From positions 186,001 through 250,000 of the forward strand of contig NZ_QKYW01000003.1 in the NCBI RefSeq assembly GCF_003253735.1: a stretch of 64,000 nucleotides of DNA. Direction: 5' to 3'. How positions within the stretch are numbered: the first letter of the stretch is position 1; each line of letters opens with the position of its first letter. Source of the stretch: Pseudomonas sp. URMO17WK12:I2. GTDB lineage: Bacteria; Pseudomonadota; Gammaproteobacteria; Pseudomonadales; Pseudomonadaceae. Of the stretch, positions 1-8,232 are shown one piece after another. The notes under the pieces are model-generated. The model had not been told where the DNA came from, did no database searches, and worked only from the letters and a program-made list of their open reading frames with translations. The position numbers and the translations under genes were made by a program.

Positions 1-177
1 AGTGAAAAATAATTCTTTTTAGGGATTAGCGTTGCTCTCGTAGATTAGCCAACAGCCGACAGCGGACCACCGCATCGGGCCCGAATCAGGGGCTCTGCCA
101 ACGTCTTCATGTCGGCGACCGTCGAGCCCCTGTGCCGTGCCCGTTCATAACAGAACCCCTGCACTGGAGCATCGAAC

Positions 178-1494
178 ATGAACAAATCCACCCTGGCGCT
201 GGCCGTCTCCCTCGCCGCACTCGCCAGCGAAGCGAGCGCCGCTGGCTTTATCGACGACAGCAAGGCCAGCATCGGCCTGCGCAATTTCTATTACGACCTG
301 AACACCAAGAACACCGCCAACAACAACGGCGAGGCGCAGGAGTGGGGGCAGGGTTTCATCTTCAACTACAGCTCGGGGTTCACCGAGGGCACCGTCGGCT
401 TCGGCCTGGACGCCATCGGCCTGCTCGGCGTGAAGCTGGACTCCGGCGGCAGGGCGGGCAAGGCCGGCCGTGATCGCACCCCGGGTCAGCTGTTCCCGCT
501 CGATAGCGACGGCAGCGCGGTGGACGACTACAGCAAGGCCGGGGTGACCGCCAAGCTGCGCCTTTCCAAGACCGAAGCACGCATCGGCACCCTGCAGCCC
601 AAACTGCCGGTGGTGACCTTCAACGATGGCCGTCTGCTGCCGCAGACCTTCGAGGGCGGGCAGGTTACCTCCAGCGAGATCGACGGCCTGACCCTGACCG
701 CCGGCCAACTGGAAAGCACCAAGACCCGCAGCTCAACCGATGACATCGGCCTGCGTATCGCTGGCGCCTCGGGCGACGCCGACACCAACAAGTTCTACTT
801 CGCCGGCGGCGACTGGAAGGCCACCAAGGACCTGACGCTGCAGTACTATTACGGCAACCTGGAAGACTTCTACAAACAGCACTTTCTCGGTCTGGTGCAC
901 AACTGGGCTATCGGGCCGGGTTCGCTGAAGAGCGATCTGCGTTACTTCGACAGCAATTCCGACGGCAAGAATGGCAGCGCAGCGGGCCGCGCCCAGGGTT
1001 ACACCAGCACCGGCTACTACGGCAACGGCGTGACCACCGGCGAGGTCGACAACCAGACCTGGAGCGCCTTGTTCACCTACACCCTGGGCGGCCATTCCGC
1101 CGGCCTGGGCTATCAACAGGTCGAAGGTGACAGCGCCTTCCCCTTCCTCAACCAGGGGGGCGGCTCGTCGTCCTACCTGATCACCGACCGGCAGATCGGC
1201 AAGTTCGCCAGCGCTGGCGAGCGCACCTGGGTTGCCGAATACGCCTACGACTTCGCCAAGCTCGGCGTGCCGGGGCTGAAGGCCAGCGTCGCCTACCTGA
1301 AGGGCGACAACGTTGATTCCGCCAGTGGTGACCTCAAGGAGTGGGAGCGTGACCTTCGCCTGGATTACACCCTGCTGAATGGGCCGCTCAAGGGCCTGGG
1401 CGTTTCCTGGCGCAACGCCACCCAGCGCGGCAACGTCGCCACCGATGCCGACGAGAATCGCCTGATCCTGAGCTACACGCTGACGCTCCTCTAA
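178..1494 (+). CDS. OprD-family outer-membrane porin
   Basis: 438-residue protein with a signal peptide ending near residue 21 (...ASEASA|AGF). The mature N-terminus (FIDDSKASIGLRNFYYD) is the usual OprD-family opening. The body has alternating aromatic/polar beta-strand patterns and the protein ends in a hydrophobic strand (LSYTLTLL), as expected for an 18-strand substrate-specific barrel. OprD porins pass small organic molecules such as amino acids or carboxylates across the outer membrane. It lies 62 bases upstream of a sulfonate-type ABC operon on the same strand, so I infer it admits the same substrate, possibly an organosulfur compound. The ATG follows a GGAGC-like ribosome site. Family confident; substrate unknown. 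Confidence 0.9.
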   Translation: MNKSTLALAVSLAALASEASAAGFIDDSKASIGLRNFYYDLNTKNTANNNGEAQEWGQGFIFNYSSGFTEGTVGFGLDAIGLLGVKLDSGGRAGKAGRDRTPGQLFPLDSDGSAVDDYSKAGVTAKLRLSKTEARIGTLQPKLPVVTFNDGRLLPQTFEGGQVTSSEIDGLTLTAGQLESTKTRSSTDDIGLRIAGASGDADTNKFYFAGGDWKATKDLTLQYYYGNLEDFYKQHFLGLVHNWAIGPGSLKSDLRYFDSNSDGKNGSAAGRAQGYTSTGYYGNGVTTGEVDNQTWSALFTYTLGGHSAGLGYQQVEGDSAFPFLNQGGGSSSYLITDRQIGKFASAGERTWVAEYAYDFAKLGVPGLKASVAYLKGDNVDSASGDLKEWERDLRLDYTLLNGPLKGLGVSWRNATQRGNVATDADENRLILSYTLTLL

Positions 1495-1556
1495 CCGCCC
1501 GCCATTGCCATGAGCTGGTGGACGGTCCGCCAGCGTCGTTCATAAGGAACAAGAGC

Positions 1557-2540
1557 ATGAAAAAAACCGCTTTGCGCGTCGGGCTCGCCGCCCTGTTTGC
1601 CGCCTGGTTGCCGGTTGCCGTGCAGGCTGCGCCGCTCAAGGAAGTGCGCCTGGATTACGCCTTCTATTCGCCGGAAAGCCTGGTGATCAAACACAACGGC
1701 TGGCTGGAAAATGACTTCGCGCCATCGGGTACCGAAGTGCGCTGGGTGCTGTCCCGGGGCAGCAACAACTCCCTGGAGTTTCTCAACAGCGGCGCGTCGA
1801 ATTTTGCGCTGACTTCGAGCATCTCGGCCTTTGTCAGCCGGGCCAACGGCCAGCCGGTCAAGGCCGTCTACAGCTACCTCTGGTACGTGCCCAGTGCCAT
1901 CCTGGTACAGGCCGATTCACCCTACCGGACATTGCATGACTTGCGCGGCAAGCAGATCGCCGCCACCAAGGGCACCGACCCGTACTTCTTCCTGCTGCGC
2001 GCCCTGGCGGCTGAAAAGCTCGAGCCGAGCGACGTGAAGATCGTCCACCTGCAGCACCCCGAGGGGCGCACCGCGCTGGAACAGGGCCGGGTGGATGGCT
2101 GGGCAGGGCTCGACCCGCACATGGCCGGCGCGCAACTGGCCGGCGCGCGCTTCATCTACGAAAACCCTGCGTTCGGTCTCGGCGCCTTTCTCAATACCCA
2201 GGAGCGCTTTCTCAGCGAACAGCCGCAAGCCGTGGCCACGGTGGTCAAGGCCTACGAGCGTGCGCGGCGCTGGATAGTCGCCAACCCGGAAGAGGCGGCT
2301 CAACTGATCGCCGGGGAAACCCAGCTTCCGGTCGAGGTGATTCGCCTGCAACTGGGCCGCTACGATTTCAGCAAGCCGCTGCCAGGCCAGCTCCATCTGG
2401 AGGCGATCAAACCGGTCATCCCGTTGCTGGTTGCCGATGGTGTGCTGCGCCGCAATGCCGATAGCGAGGCGGCACTGGCCAGCCTGATCGACGCCCGGAT
2501 CGCCAAGCAAGTCGTCGAGGCCAGCGATGAGCCGCGCTGA
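1557..2540 (+). CDS. ABC transporter substrate-binding protein, sulfonate/nitrate/taurine type
   Basis: Periplasmic binding protein of the SsuA/NrtA/TauA group, 327 residues. The signal peptide (MKKTALRVGLAALFAAW...VQAA) is cleaved near residue 21. Typical two-lobe features include SGASNFALTSSISAFVSRA and LRGKQIAATKGTDPYFFLLR. An in-frame ATG 39 bases upstream exists, but AAGGAA seven bases before 1557 and the position of the signal peptide decide this start. The permease gene begins inside its 3' end, so the three ABC genes are one operon. The exact ligand (alkanesulfonate, taurine or another organosulfur compound) cannot be told from sequence. Confidence 0.88.
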   Translation: MKKTALRVGLAALFAAWLPVAVQAAPLKEVRLDYAFYSPESLVIKHNGWLENDFAPSGTEVRWVLSRGSNNSLEFLNSGASNFALTSSISAFVSRANGQPVKAVYSYLWYVPSAILVQADSPYRTLHDLRGKQIAATKGTDPYFFLLRALAAEKLEPSDVKIVHLQHPEGRTALEQGRVDGWAGLDPHMAGAQLAGARFIYENPAFGLGAFLNTQERFLSEQPQAVATVVKAYERARRWIVANPEEAAQLIAGETQLPVEVIRLQLGRYDFSKPLPGQLHLEAIKPVIPLLVADGVLRRNADSEAALASLIDARIAKQVVEASDEPR

Positions 2541-3351
2541 GAGTTTGCCTCAGGCCCAGCCGGGCGTTGTGTGGCGCAGCCGGCTCCCTGGTTTGTCGAA
2601 CCTGCGCGGCTGGTTGCTGCCACTGACGCTGCTGGCGGTGCTCGAGTCGGTGGTGCGCATTGGCTGGATACCCGCGTACCTGATGCCCGCGCCCAGCGAG
2701 CTGGCGATCACCCTCTGGGAACTGGCTGATGGCCCACTGTGGACGCATATCCTGGCCAGCACCCTGCGCGTGTTGGCGGGTTTTGCCATTGGCGCTTCGC
2801 TGGCCCTGATACTCGGCTCGCTGGTCGGGCTGAGCCGCCGTCTGGAGGCTTATCTCGATCCGACCTTTCAGGCGCTGCGGGCCGTTCCGGGGCTGGCCTG
2901 GGTACCGCTCTTGCTGATCTGGCTGGGTATCGACGAGACCTCGAAAGTCACCCTGATCGCCATTGGCTCGTTCTTTCCGGTGTACCTCAACCTGGTGGCC
3001 GGCATTCGTAACGTCGACCGCAAACTGGTCGAAGTGGGCGAGCTGTGCAACCTGTCGCGCCTGGCGACCATCCGCCGAATCTTCGTGCCGGCCGCACAGC
3101 CGTACCTGTTCACCGGCTTGCGCGCAGGGCTGTCGATGGCCTGGCTGTGTGTGGTCGCGGCCGAGTTGCTGGCCGCGACCGAAGGTATCGGCTACTTGCT
3201 GACCGATGGCCGTGAGGTTTCGCGCCCCGACCTGGTACTGGTGGCCATCGCCACTCTGGCCGTGATGGGCAAGCTGAGCGACAGCCTGCTAAAGGCGTTG
3301 GAAACCCGGGCGCTGATCTGGCGCGACAACTACGGAGGAGACAAGCCATGA
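2527..3351 (+). CDS. ABC transporter permease, SsuC/TauC type
   Basis: Inner-membrane permease of 274 residues with about six membrane segments and the binding-protein-dependent (EAA loop) region around ELCNLSRLATIRRIFVPAAQ, which docks the ATPase. It overlaps the binding-protein gene by 14 bases and the ATPase gene by 4, so translation is probably coupled. The family moves sulfonates, nitrate, taurine or similar compounds. The pairing with an OprD porin and the sseA gene downstream favours an organosulfur substrate, but that is inference. Confidence 0.88.
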   Translation: MSRAESLPQAQPGVVWRSRLPGLSNLRGWLLPLTLLAVLESVVRIGWIPAYLMPAPSELAITLWELADGPLWTHILASTLRVLAGFAIGASLALILGSLVGLSRRLEAYLDPTFQALRAVPGLAWVPLLLIWLGIDETSKVTLIAIGSFFPVYLNLVAGIRNVDRKLVEVGELCNLSRLATIRRIFVPAAQPYLFTGLRAGLSMAWLCVVAAELLAATEGIGYLLTDGREVSRPDLVLVAIATLAVMGKLSDSLLKALETRALIWRDNYGGDKP

Positions 3352-4079
3352 GTGGATTGATCGAACTGCGACGGGTCAGCAAAGCCTTCGGTGCCACCCT
3401 GGTGCTCGATGAGGTCAGCTGTGGGCTGGCCCCTGGCGAGATCGTCAGCCTGCTGGGCCCCAGCGGTTGTGGCAAGAGTACTTTGCTGCGCATCGCGGCG
3501 GGGCTGGATCGCGACTACCAGGGCGGCGTGCAGCTCGACCCTCAGCTCGAACGCGTAGCTGGCAATGGCATTGGTGTGGTGTTTCAGGAGCCGCGGCTGA
3601 TGCCCTGGCTGAGCGTGGCGCAGAACGTCGGCTTCGCCGATGGCTGGAGCGCCGAGGGCAAATGGGTGCAACAGCTGCTGCGTGACGTCGGCCTGCAGGG
3701 GCGCGGCGATGCCTTGCCCAAGCAGCTGTCCGGTGGCCAGGCGCAGCGCGTGGCCATCGCCCGGGCGCTGTACGGTAAACCCCAGGTGTTGCTGCTCGAC
3801 GAGCCTTTCAGCGCCGTGGATGCCTTCACACGGATGAAACTGCAGGATCTGGTCGCCGACCTGGCGGCCCGCTACGGGATCGCCGTACTGCTGGTCACTC
3901 ACGACCTGGACGAGGCGTTCTACCTGAGCGATCGGGTGCTGATTCTCGGCGGTACGCCCAGTCGGTTGCAGCGCGAACTGGCGGTGCCGCTGGCGCGTCC
4001 CCGTGATCGGCGCTCGCCCCAACTGGCGCAGCTGCGCGGTGAGGCGTTGACCGAGCTGTATCAATCACACGCGCTGTAA
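3348..4079 (+). CDS. ABC transporter ATP-binding protein, SsuB/TauB type
   Basis: Cytoplasmic ATPase of 243 residues with a complete nucleotide-binding domain: Walker A GPSGCGKST near residue 37, Q-loop FQEPRLMPW, signature LSGGQAQR, Walker B VLLLDEPF and H-loop LVTHDLDEA. The FQEPRLMPW segment is typical of the nitrate/sulfonate/taurine group. The ATG overlaps the permease stop (ATGA). It is the last gene of the operon. The REP-like repeat downstream may be its 3' boundary, since there is no classical hairpin followed by a T-run. Confidence 0.9.
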   Translation: MSGLIELRRVSKAFGATLVLDEVSCGLAPGEIVSLLGPSGCGKSTLLRIAAGLDRDYQGGVQLDPQLERVAGNGIGVVFQEPRLMPWLSVAQNVGFADGWSAEGKWVQQLLRDVGLQGRGDALPKQLSGGQAQRVAIARALYGKPQVLLLDEPFSAVDAFTRMKLQDLVADLAARYGIAVLLVTHDLDEAFYLSDRVLILGGTPSRLQRELAVPLARPRDRRSPQLAQLRGEALTELYQSHAL

Positions 4080-4123
4080 GAGCGCCTGTTGACGATTTTC
4101 TGGGCAATGCGTACGTGCAACTA

Positions 4124-4260
4124 CAAGGCAGAAGCGGACATCCTTGCTTTACCTGTGGGAACGGGCCATGCCCGTGATTTTTTCGCGGGCATGGCCCGCT
4201 CCCACAGATAATCACCAGTCCATCATGCGGGAACGAACGGCCGCTCTCGCCACGTTGCAG
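4124..4260. repeat. REP-like hairpin repeat, copy A
   Basis: First of three copies of one intergenic repeat (others near 55.9 and 63.6 kb). Order of parts: a head AAGGCAGAAGCGGACAT, a long palindrome at 4154-4206 whose 21-base arms (CGGGCCATGCCCG core) match at 20 positions around a T-rich loop, then a tail GGCCGCTCTCGCCA..TTGCAG. It sits between the ABC operon and sseA. Such elements commonly stabilise or end transcripts in Pseudomonas; no coding potential is seen. Confidence 0.85.
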
Positions 4261-4304
4261 TCAACATAGACAAGGCCCGGCATGAGGATCATAAGCAGGC
4301 GCTA

Positions 4305-4329
4305 AGCGCCCGCGTTGGAGGCGGGCGCT
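4305..4329 (-). terminator. Hairpin downstream of sseA
   Basis: Perfect 9-bp inverted repeat AGCGCCCGC / GCGGGCGCT with a 7-base loop, just after the sseA stop. No clear T-run follows on the minus strand, so it may be a weak terminator or a 3' stabilising hairpin. Confidence 0.45.
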
Positions 4330-4335
4330 GGTGTG

Positions 4336-5187
4336 TCACACCACGCCGGTAGCTTTCGGTGTATCGGCGCGGCTGCCCCATTCGGTCCAGGAACCGTCGT
4401 ACAGGGCGCCTTCCGGCAGCCCGGCCACCTCCAGGCCAAGCAGCAGTACCGTCGCGGTAACGCCGCTGCCGCAGCTGGTGATCACCGGCTTCTTGCCATC
4501 GACACCTGCAGCGCTGAACAGGGTACGCAGGGTCTCCGCCGGCTGCAGGGTATGGTCGCTGCGCAGCAGGCGGCTAAAGGGCAGGTTCTGGCTGCCGGGG
4601 ATATGCCCGGAGGCGACACCCGGGCGCGCCTCGGCGGTGCTGCCATCAAAGCGGTTGGCGGCGCGGGCGTCGAGGATCAGCGTGTCGTCGCGCTCTATTG
4701 CCTCCAGCACGTCACCGAGGCCGCGCACTTTGCGGGCATGCACGTTGACCTGAAAGCTGCGCTCGCCCGTGGCAGCGGGCTCGCCTGCCTCGGTGGCGCG
4801 CTGCTCGGCCAGCCACTTGGGCAGGCCGCCGTCGAGTACTGCCACCTTCTGGTGGCCGAAATAGCGAAACAGCCACCAGGCGCGGGCGGCGGAGAACAGC
4901 CCTTTCTGGTCGTAGACCACCACGCGGGTATCGTTGCCCACGCCTTCGGCACCTGCCAGCCGTGCAAAGCGGCCCTGGGAAGGGAGCGTGTGCGGCAGCG
5001 GGGTGTCGGGGTCGGAAAAGGCTTCGATATCGAAGAAGCGGGCGCCGGGAATATGCGCCTTGAGGTATTCCTCGCGGCCATTCTTCGCCTCGTTGGGCAG
5101 GTAGGTGCTGGCGTCGAACAGCACCAGATCCGTGGCGTTGCCTTCGCGGGCGAGCCAGTCGGTTGTTACCAGAGGTCCAAAGGTCAT
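4336..5187 (-). CDS. sseA: 3-mercaptopyruvate sulfurtransferase (tandem rhodanese)
   Basis: 283 residues in two rhodanese domains (about 5-130 and 155-275). The active loop CGSGVTA (Cys239) is the form that separates mercaptopyruvate sulfurtransferases from thiosulfate sulfurtransferases (CRKGVTA). The first domain lacks the catalytic cysteine, as usual. It moves sulfur from 3-mercaptopyruvate to thiol or cyanide acceptors in the cytoplasm, linking cysteine breakdown to sulfane sulfur. The start ATG follows a clear AAGGAGA site. It is transcribed against the ABC operon, with REP copy A between them. Confidence 0.92.
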   Translation of the reverse strand: MTFGPLVTTDWLAREGNATDLVLFDASTYLPNEAKNGREEYLKAHIPGARFFDIEAFSDPDTPLPHTLPSQGRFARLAGAEGVGNDTRVVVYDQKGLFSAARAWWLFRYFGHQKVAVLDGGLPKWLAEQRATEAGEPAATGERSFQVNVHARKVRGLGDVLEAIERDDTLILDARAANRFDGSTAEARPGVASGHIPGSQNLPFSRLLRSDHTLQPAETLRTLFSAAGVDGKKPVITSCGSGVTATVLLLGLEVAGLPEGALYDGSWTEWGSRADTPKATGVV

Positions 5188-5297
5188 GCTTGATCTCCTT
5201 TCGCAGCGTTGGCGTTCATCCTGCCAGCTTGAGGACCGCAGCGCAGCCCTTGGCGACCGGCTGTAACAAACCGATTGTGCCTATGCATAGAACGCGA

Positions 5298-5576
5298 TCA
5301 ATCGCGAAAGAACACCTGCACCAAGTGATAGCCGAACTGGCTCTTGATCGGCCCGTGCACTTCGCGTAGCGGCTTCTTGAAGATCACCTGGTCGATCACC
5401 CGCACCATCTGCCCGGGTCGCACCTCGCCGAGGTCACCGCCTTTCTTGCCCGACGGACAGGTAGAGTGCTTGCGCGCCAGCACGTCGAAGGCTTCGCCGC
5501 CAGCGATGCGCTTCTTCAGGGCAGCGGCTTCCGCTTCGGTCTTGACCAGGATGTGGCGGGCCATTGCCTTTGCCAT
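5298..5576 (-). CDS. ppiC: Small parvulin peptidyl-prolyl cis-trans isomerase
   Basis: 92-residue stand-alone parvulin domain with no signal peptide, so cytoplasmic like E. coli PpiC (about 93 residues). Family landmarks: ARHILVKTEAEA at the start, FDVLARKHSTCPSGKKGGDLG in the middle (shown here in part), and FGYHLVQV at the end. An upstream in-frame ATG exists, but AGGAAC six bases before MAKAMARHIL supports this start. It is divergent from the pilus ATPase gene, with 143 bases between them. Confidence 0.9.
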   Translation of the reverse strand: MAKAMARHILVKTEAEAAALKKRIAGGEAFDVLARKHSTCPSGKKGGDLGEVRPGQMVRVIDQVIFKKPLREVHGPIKSQFGYHLVQVFFRD

Positions 5577-5719
5577 GACAGGTTCCTCATTTATAGGGCG
5601 CGTATTGTGCCAGTATTTGCGGCGCCAGCTAAATGGCGTCATTTATGTGGCCTGTGCGGGCCTTTGTCTTTAGTGAATCTTGGCTAACGTAATAGCTTCA
5701 TTCGACGGGAACGCTGCCC

Positions 5720-6937
5720 ATGGATCTTCACGCAATGCTGAAAATACTCTCCAGCCAGGATGGCTCGGACCTGTACCTGTCGACCGGTGCGCCACCCTGC
5801 GCCAAGTTCAACGGCGTGCTCAAGGCGCTGAGCAGCGAGCCGCTGAAGGCCGGCGCCGTGGCGGAAATCGCCGAAGGGGTGATGGATGGCGCCCAGCGCG
5901 AAGAGTTCGAGCGCGAGCTGGAAATGAACCTGGCGATCTCCCTCAACGGCGTCGGGCGCTTCCGTATCAATATCTTCAAGCAGCGCAACGAGGTGTCCAT
6001 CGTCGCGCGCAACATCAAGCTCGACATTCCGCGCTTCGAGGATCTGAAACTGCCCGAGGTGCTGCTCAAGACGGTGATGGAAAAACGCGGCCTGGTGCTC
6101 TTCGTCGGCGGTACCGGCTCGGGCAAGTCGACCTCGCTGGCCGCGCTGATCGACTACCGCAACCGCAACAGCGGCGGGCACATCATCACCATCGAGGACC
6201 CGGTGGAATACGTGCACCGGCACAAGAAGTCGATCATCAACCAGCGCGAGGTCGGCGTGGACACCCGCAGCTTCCACGCCGCACTGAAGAATACCCTGCG
6301 CCAGGCGCCGGACGTGATCCTGATCGGCGAGATCCGCGACCGCGAGACCATGGAGCACGCTCTGGCTTTCGCCGACACCGGGCACCTGGCGATTTCCACC
6401 CTGCACGCCAACAACGCCAACCAGGCGCTGGACCGCATTATCAACTTCTTCCCCGAAGACCGCCGCCCGCAATTGCTCAATGACCTGGGCAACAACCTTA
6501 AGGCGTTCGTTTCCCAGCGCCTGGTCAAGACGGTCGATGGCAAGCGCCGCGCCGCGGTCGAGGTGCTGCTCGGCACGCCGACCATCCGCGACCTGATCAA
6601 GCGCAACGAGTTTGCCGAGATCAAGGAGATCATGGAAAAGTCCAAGAACCTCGGCATGCAGACTTTCGATCAGGCGTTGATCGACCTGGTCAACGAGGGC
6701 GCCATCGACGAGGAAGAGGCGGTCAAGAATGCCGACTCGGCCAATAACGTGCGCCTCAAACTCAAGCTCTACCGTGAGACGCCAGCTGTTCCGGCCCCTG
6801 CAGCCCAGCCAGCGGCTGCAACGGCCGAGGTTCGCCCGGCCAAGCCGGCCGAGCCCGCAGACTGGGGGTTGGAGCTGAAGCTCGAAGATATCGAGGACGA
6901 TACGCCACCCGAGGATCCGGGCCGCCACGGCATCTGA
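5720..6937 (+). CDS. PilT/PilU-family type IV pilus retraction ATPase paralog
   Basis: Hexameric secretion ATPase of 405 residues. Motifs: Walker A GGTGSGKST (about 130-138), Asp box IITIEDPVEYVH, Walker B RQAPDVILIGEIRDRETME and His box HLAISTLHANNANQALDRI. The sequence is closest to PilU-type proteins (LRQAPDVILIGE, NQALDRIINFFPEDRR). It has an alanine/proline-rich C-terminal tail of about 50 residues (APAAQPAAATAEVRPAKPA). No other pilus gene is nearby, whereas pilT and pilU usually sit together, so this looks like an additional paralog that may modulate twitching. GGGAA precedes the ATG. Confidence 0.85.
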   Translation: MDLHAMLKILSSQDGSDLYLSTGAPPCAKFNGVLKALSSEPLKAGAVAEIAEGVMDGAQREEFERELEMNLAISLNGVGRFRINIFKQRNEVSIVARNIKLDIPRFEDLKLPEVLLKTVMEKRGLVLFVGGTGSGKSTSLAALIDYRNRNSGGHIITIEDPVEYVHRHKKSIINQREVGVDTRSFHAALKNTLRQAPDVILIGEIRDRETMEHALAFADTGHLAISTLHANNANQALDRIINFFPEDRRPQLLNDLGNNLKAFVSQRLVKTVDGKRRAAVEVLLGTPTIRDLIKRNEFAEIKEIMEKSKNLGMQTFDQALIDLVNEGAIDEEEAVKNADSANNVRLKLKLYRETPAVPAPAAQPAAATAEVRPAKPAEPADWGLELKLEDIEDDTPPEDPGRHGI

Positions 6938-7039
6938 TTGAGCCCAGCACTGTATGGGCGAAATCTTGCAGCGCTGTGCGTGGCGCGCATGCCGGGATGA
7001 CCTTAGATTGCACCAGGTTCAAGAATTCTGGAGCAGGGC

Positions 7040-7651
7040 ATGCGCGTAGCCGTACTGACATTCGATGGTTTCAACGAGCTCGATTCGTTTATCGCCAGTG
7101 CACTGTTCAACCGCCTGCGCGAGCAGGGCTGGCAGGCGCAGATCACCTGCCCGAGCGCCCAGGTAACCTCCATGAACGGCGTGCGGGTTGAGGCTCAGCA
7201 GCCGCTCGAGTTCGCCCGCGAAGCGGATGTGGTGCTTTTCGGCAGCGGCATCAAGACCCGCGAGGTCGCCCAGGACGAAAGCATCCTCGAGCGTCTGCAG
7301 CTCGAGCCACGCCGGCAGCTGATCGGCGCCCAATGCTCGGGGACGCTGCTCATGGCCAAGCTGGGTTTGTTGCAGGCGCTGCCGGCCTGTACCGATCTGA
7401 CCACCAAGCCCTGGGTGGTGGAGGCCGGTGTCGAGGTGCTGAACCAACCCTTCTTCGCCCGTGGCAACCTGGCGACGGCGGGCGGTTGCCTGGCTGCACC
7501 GTACCTGGCTGCCTGGGCTATCACGCGGCTGGCTGGCGAGTCTGTCAGTGCAGAGGTGCTGCACTACGTGGCGCCAGTCGGAGAAAAAGAAATATTCGTT
7601 GAACGGGCACTGAGCGTGATCCGCCCTTATCTGCCGGTGAGCACCGCTTAA
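7040..7651 (+). CDS. DJ-1/PfpI family protein
   Basis: 203-residue class I glutamine amidotransferase-like fold. The nucleophile elbow is IGAQCSGTLLMAKLG with Cys99, and the N-terminal strand VAVLTFDGFNELDSF is typical of DJ-1/PfpI and ThiJ-like proteins. Members are thiol-dependent hydratases, deglycase-like enzymes, chaperones or regulators. No DNA-binding domain is attached, so it is not a GlxA-type AraC regulator. It overlaps the convergent thioredoxin-like gene by four bases at their stops. Precise reaction not predictable. Confidence 0.85.
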   Translation: MRVAVLTFDGFNELDSFIASALFNRLREQGWQAQITCPSAQVTSMNGVRVEAQQPLEFAREADVVLFGSGIKTREVAQDESILERLQLEPRRQLIGAQCSGTLLMAKLGLLQALPACTDLTTKPWVVEAGVEVLNQPFFARGNLATAGGCLAAPYLAAWAITRLAGESVSAEVLHYVAPVGEKEIFVERALSVIRPYLPVSTA

Positions 7652-8166
7652 ATTCGCTCGCGTTTCTCGTGGGCTTCGATGATCGCCAATAGATCATTGA
7701 TCGTACTTTCCAGGTAACCACCCGCTCGGTAGTCAGCCTGCGCTGCTTCGCCGCCGTCGACGACCGCCTGCGGTTGCTCGACGAAACGGCCGATCAGCTC
7801 GAACTTTTCGTTCAGTACCAGCACCAGCGGGATCGAGATGCGCTCCAGTTTCAGCCGCGCTTTCAATGCATGCTCGGCACGGGCCTTGGAGATGATCACC
7901 AGGCTCACCTTTGGTAGCAGGTGCTGCAGATGCGCCAGCGCCGCGAGGTTGAGCTGGCAATCCGGGCACCACATTTCGCCGGCAGCGAGCAGGTGATAGC
8001 GGCCCTGTACGGCAGCCAGGCGCCGATGGGTTTCGGCGTTCAGGGCGTCGGGGCGAGCGAGCTGGGCCTGAGCGGTTCTTACCGTTTCGATCTCGGCGGG
8101 CAGGCCACGGCTGGCGAAGGCGTCGAATGGCTCGCCGATGGCGAGCAGGTTCTGGTAACTGGGCAT
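7648..8166 (-). CDS. Thioredoxin-family protein
   Basis: 172 residues containing a redox motif WCPDC (Cys67 and Cys70) in the context LLAAGEMWCPDCQLN, followed by ISIPLVLVLNEKFELIGRF, which supplies the cis-proline segment of a thioredoxin fold. No signal peptide or membrane anchor is visible, so it is probably cytoplasmic. The long helical N-terminus before the CxxC resembles the bacterial group often annotated simply as thioredoxin family protein. Partner unknown. Confidence 0.82.
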   Translation of the reverse strand: MPSYQNLLAIGEPFDAFASRGLPAEIETVRTAQAQLARPDALNAETHRRLAAVQGRYHLLAAGEMWCPDCQLNLAALAHLQHLLPKVSLVIISKARAEHALKARLKLERISIPLVLVLNEKFELIGRFVEQPQAVVDGGEAAQADYRAGGYLESTINDLLAIIEAHEKRERI

Positions 8167-8232
8167 TGGCGTGCTCCTGTGGGCAGTGGCGCAGTCCAGC
8201 AGAAAAGTTCGGGGGCGGCAACCAGGAGCAAG

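Noticed and set aside
4154..4206. Long palindrome as a simple rho-independent terminator
   Set aside because: It recurs with flanking parts at two other places and lacks a T-run after the stem, so it is part of a repeat family.
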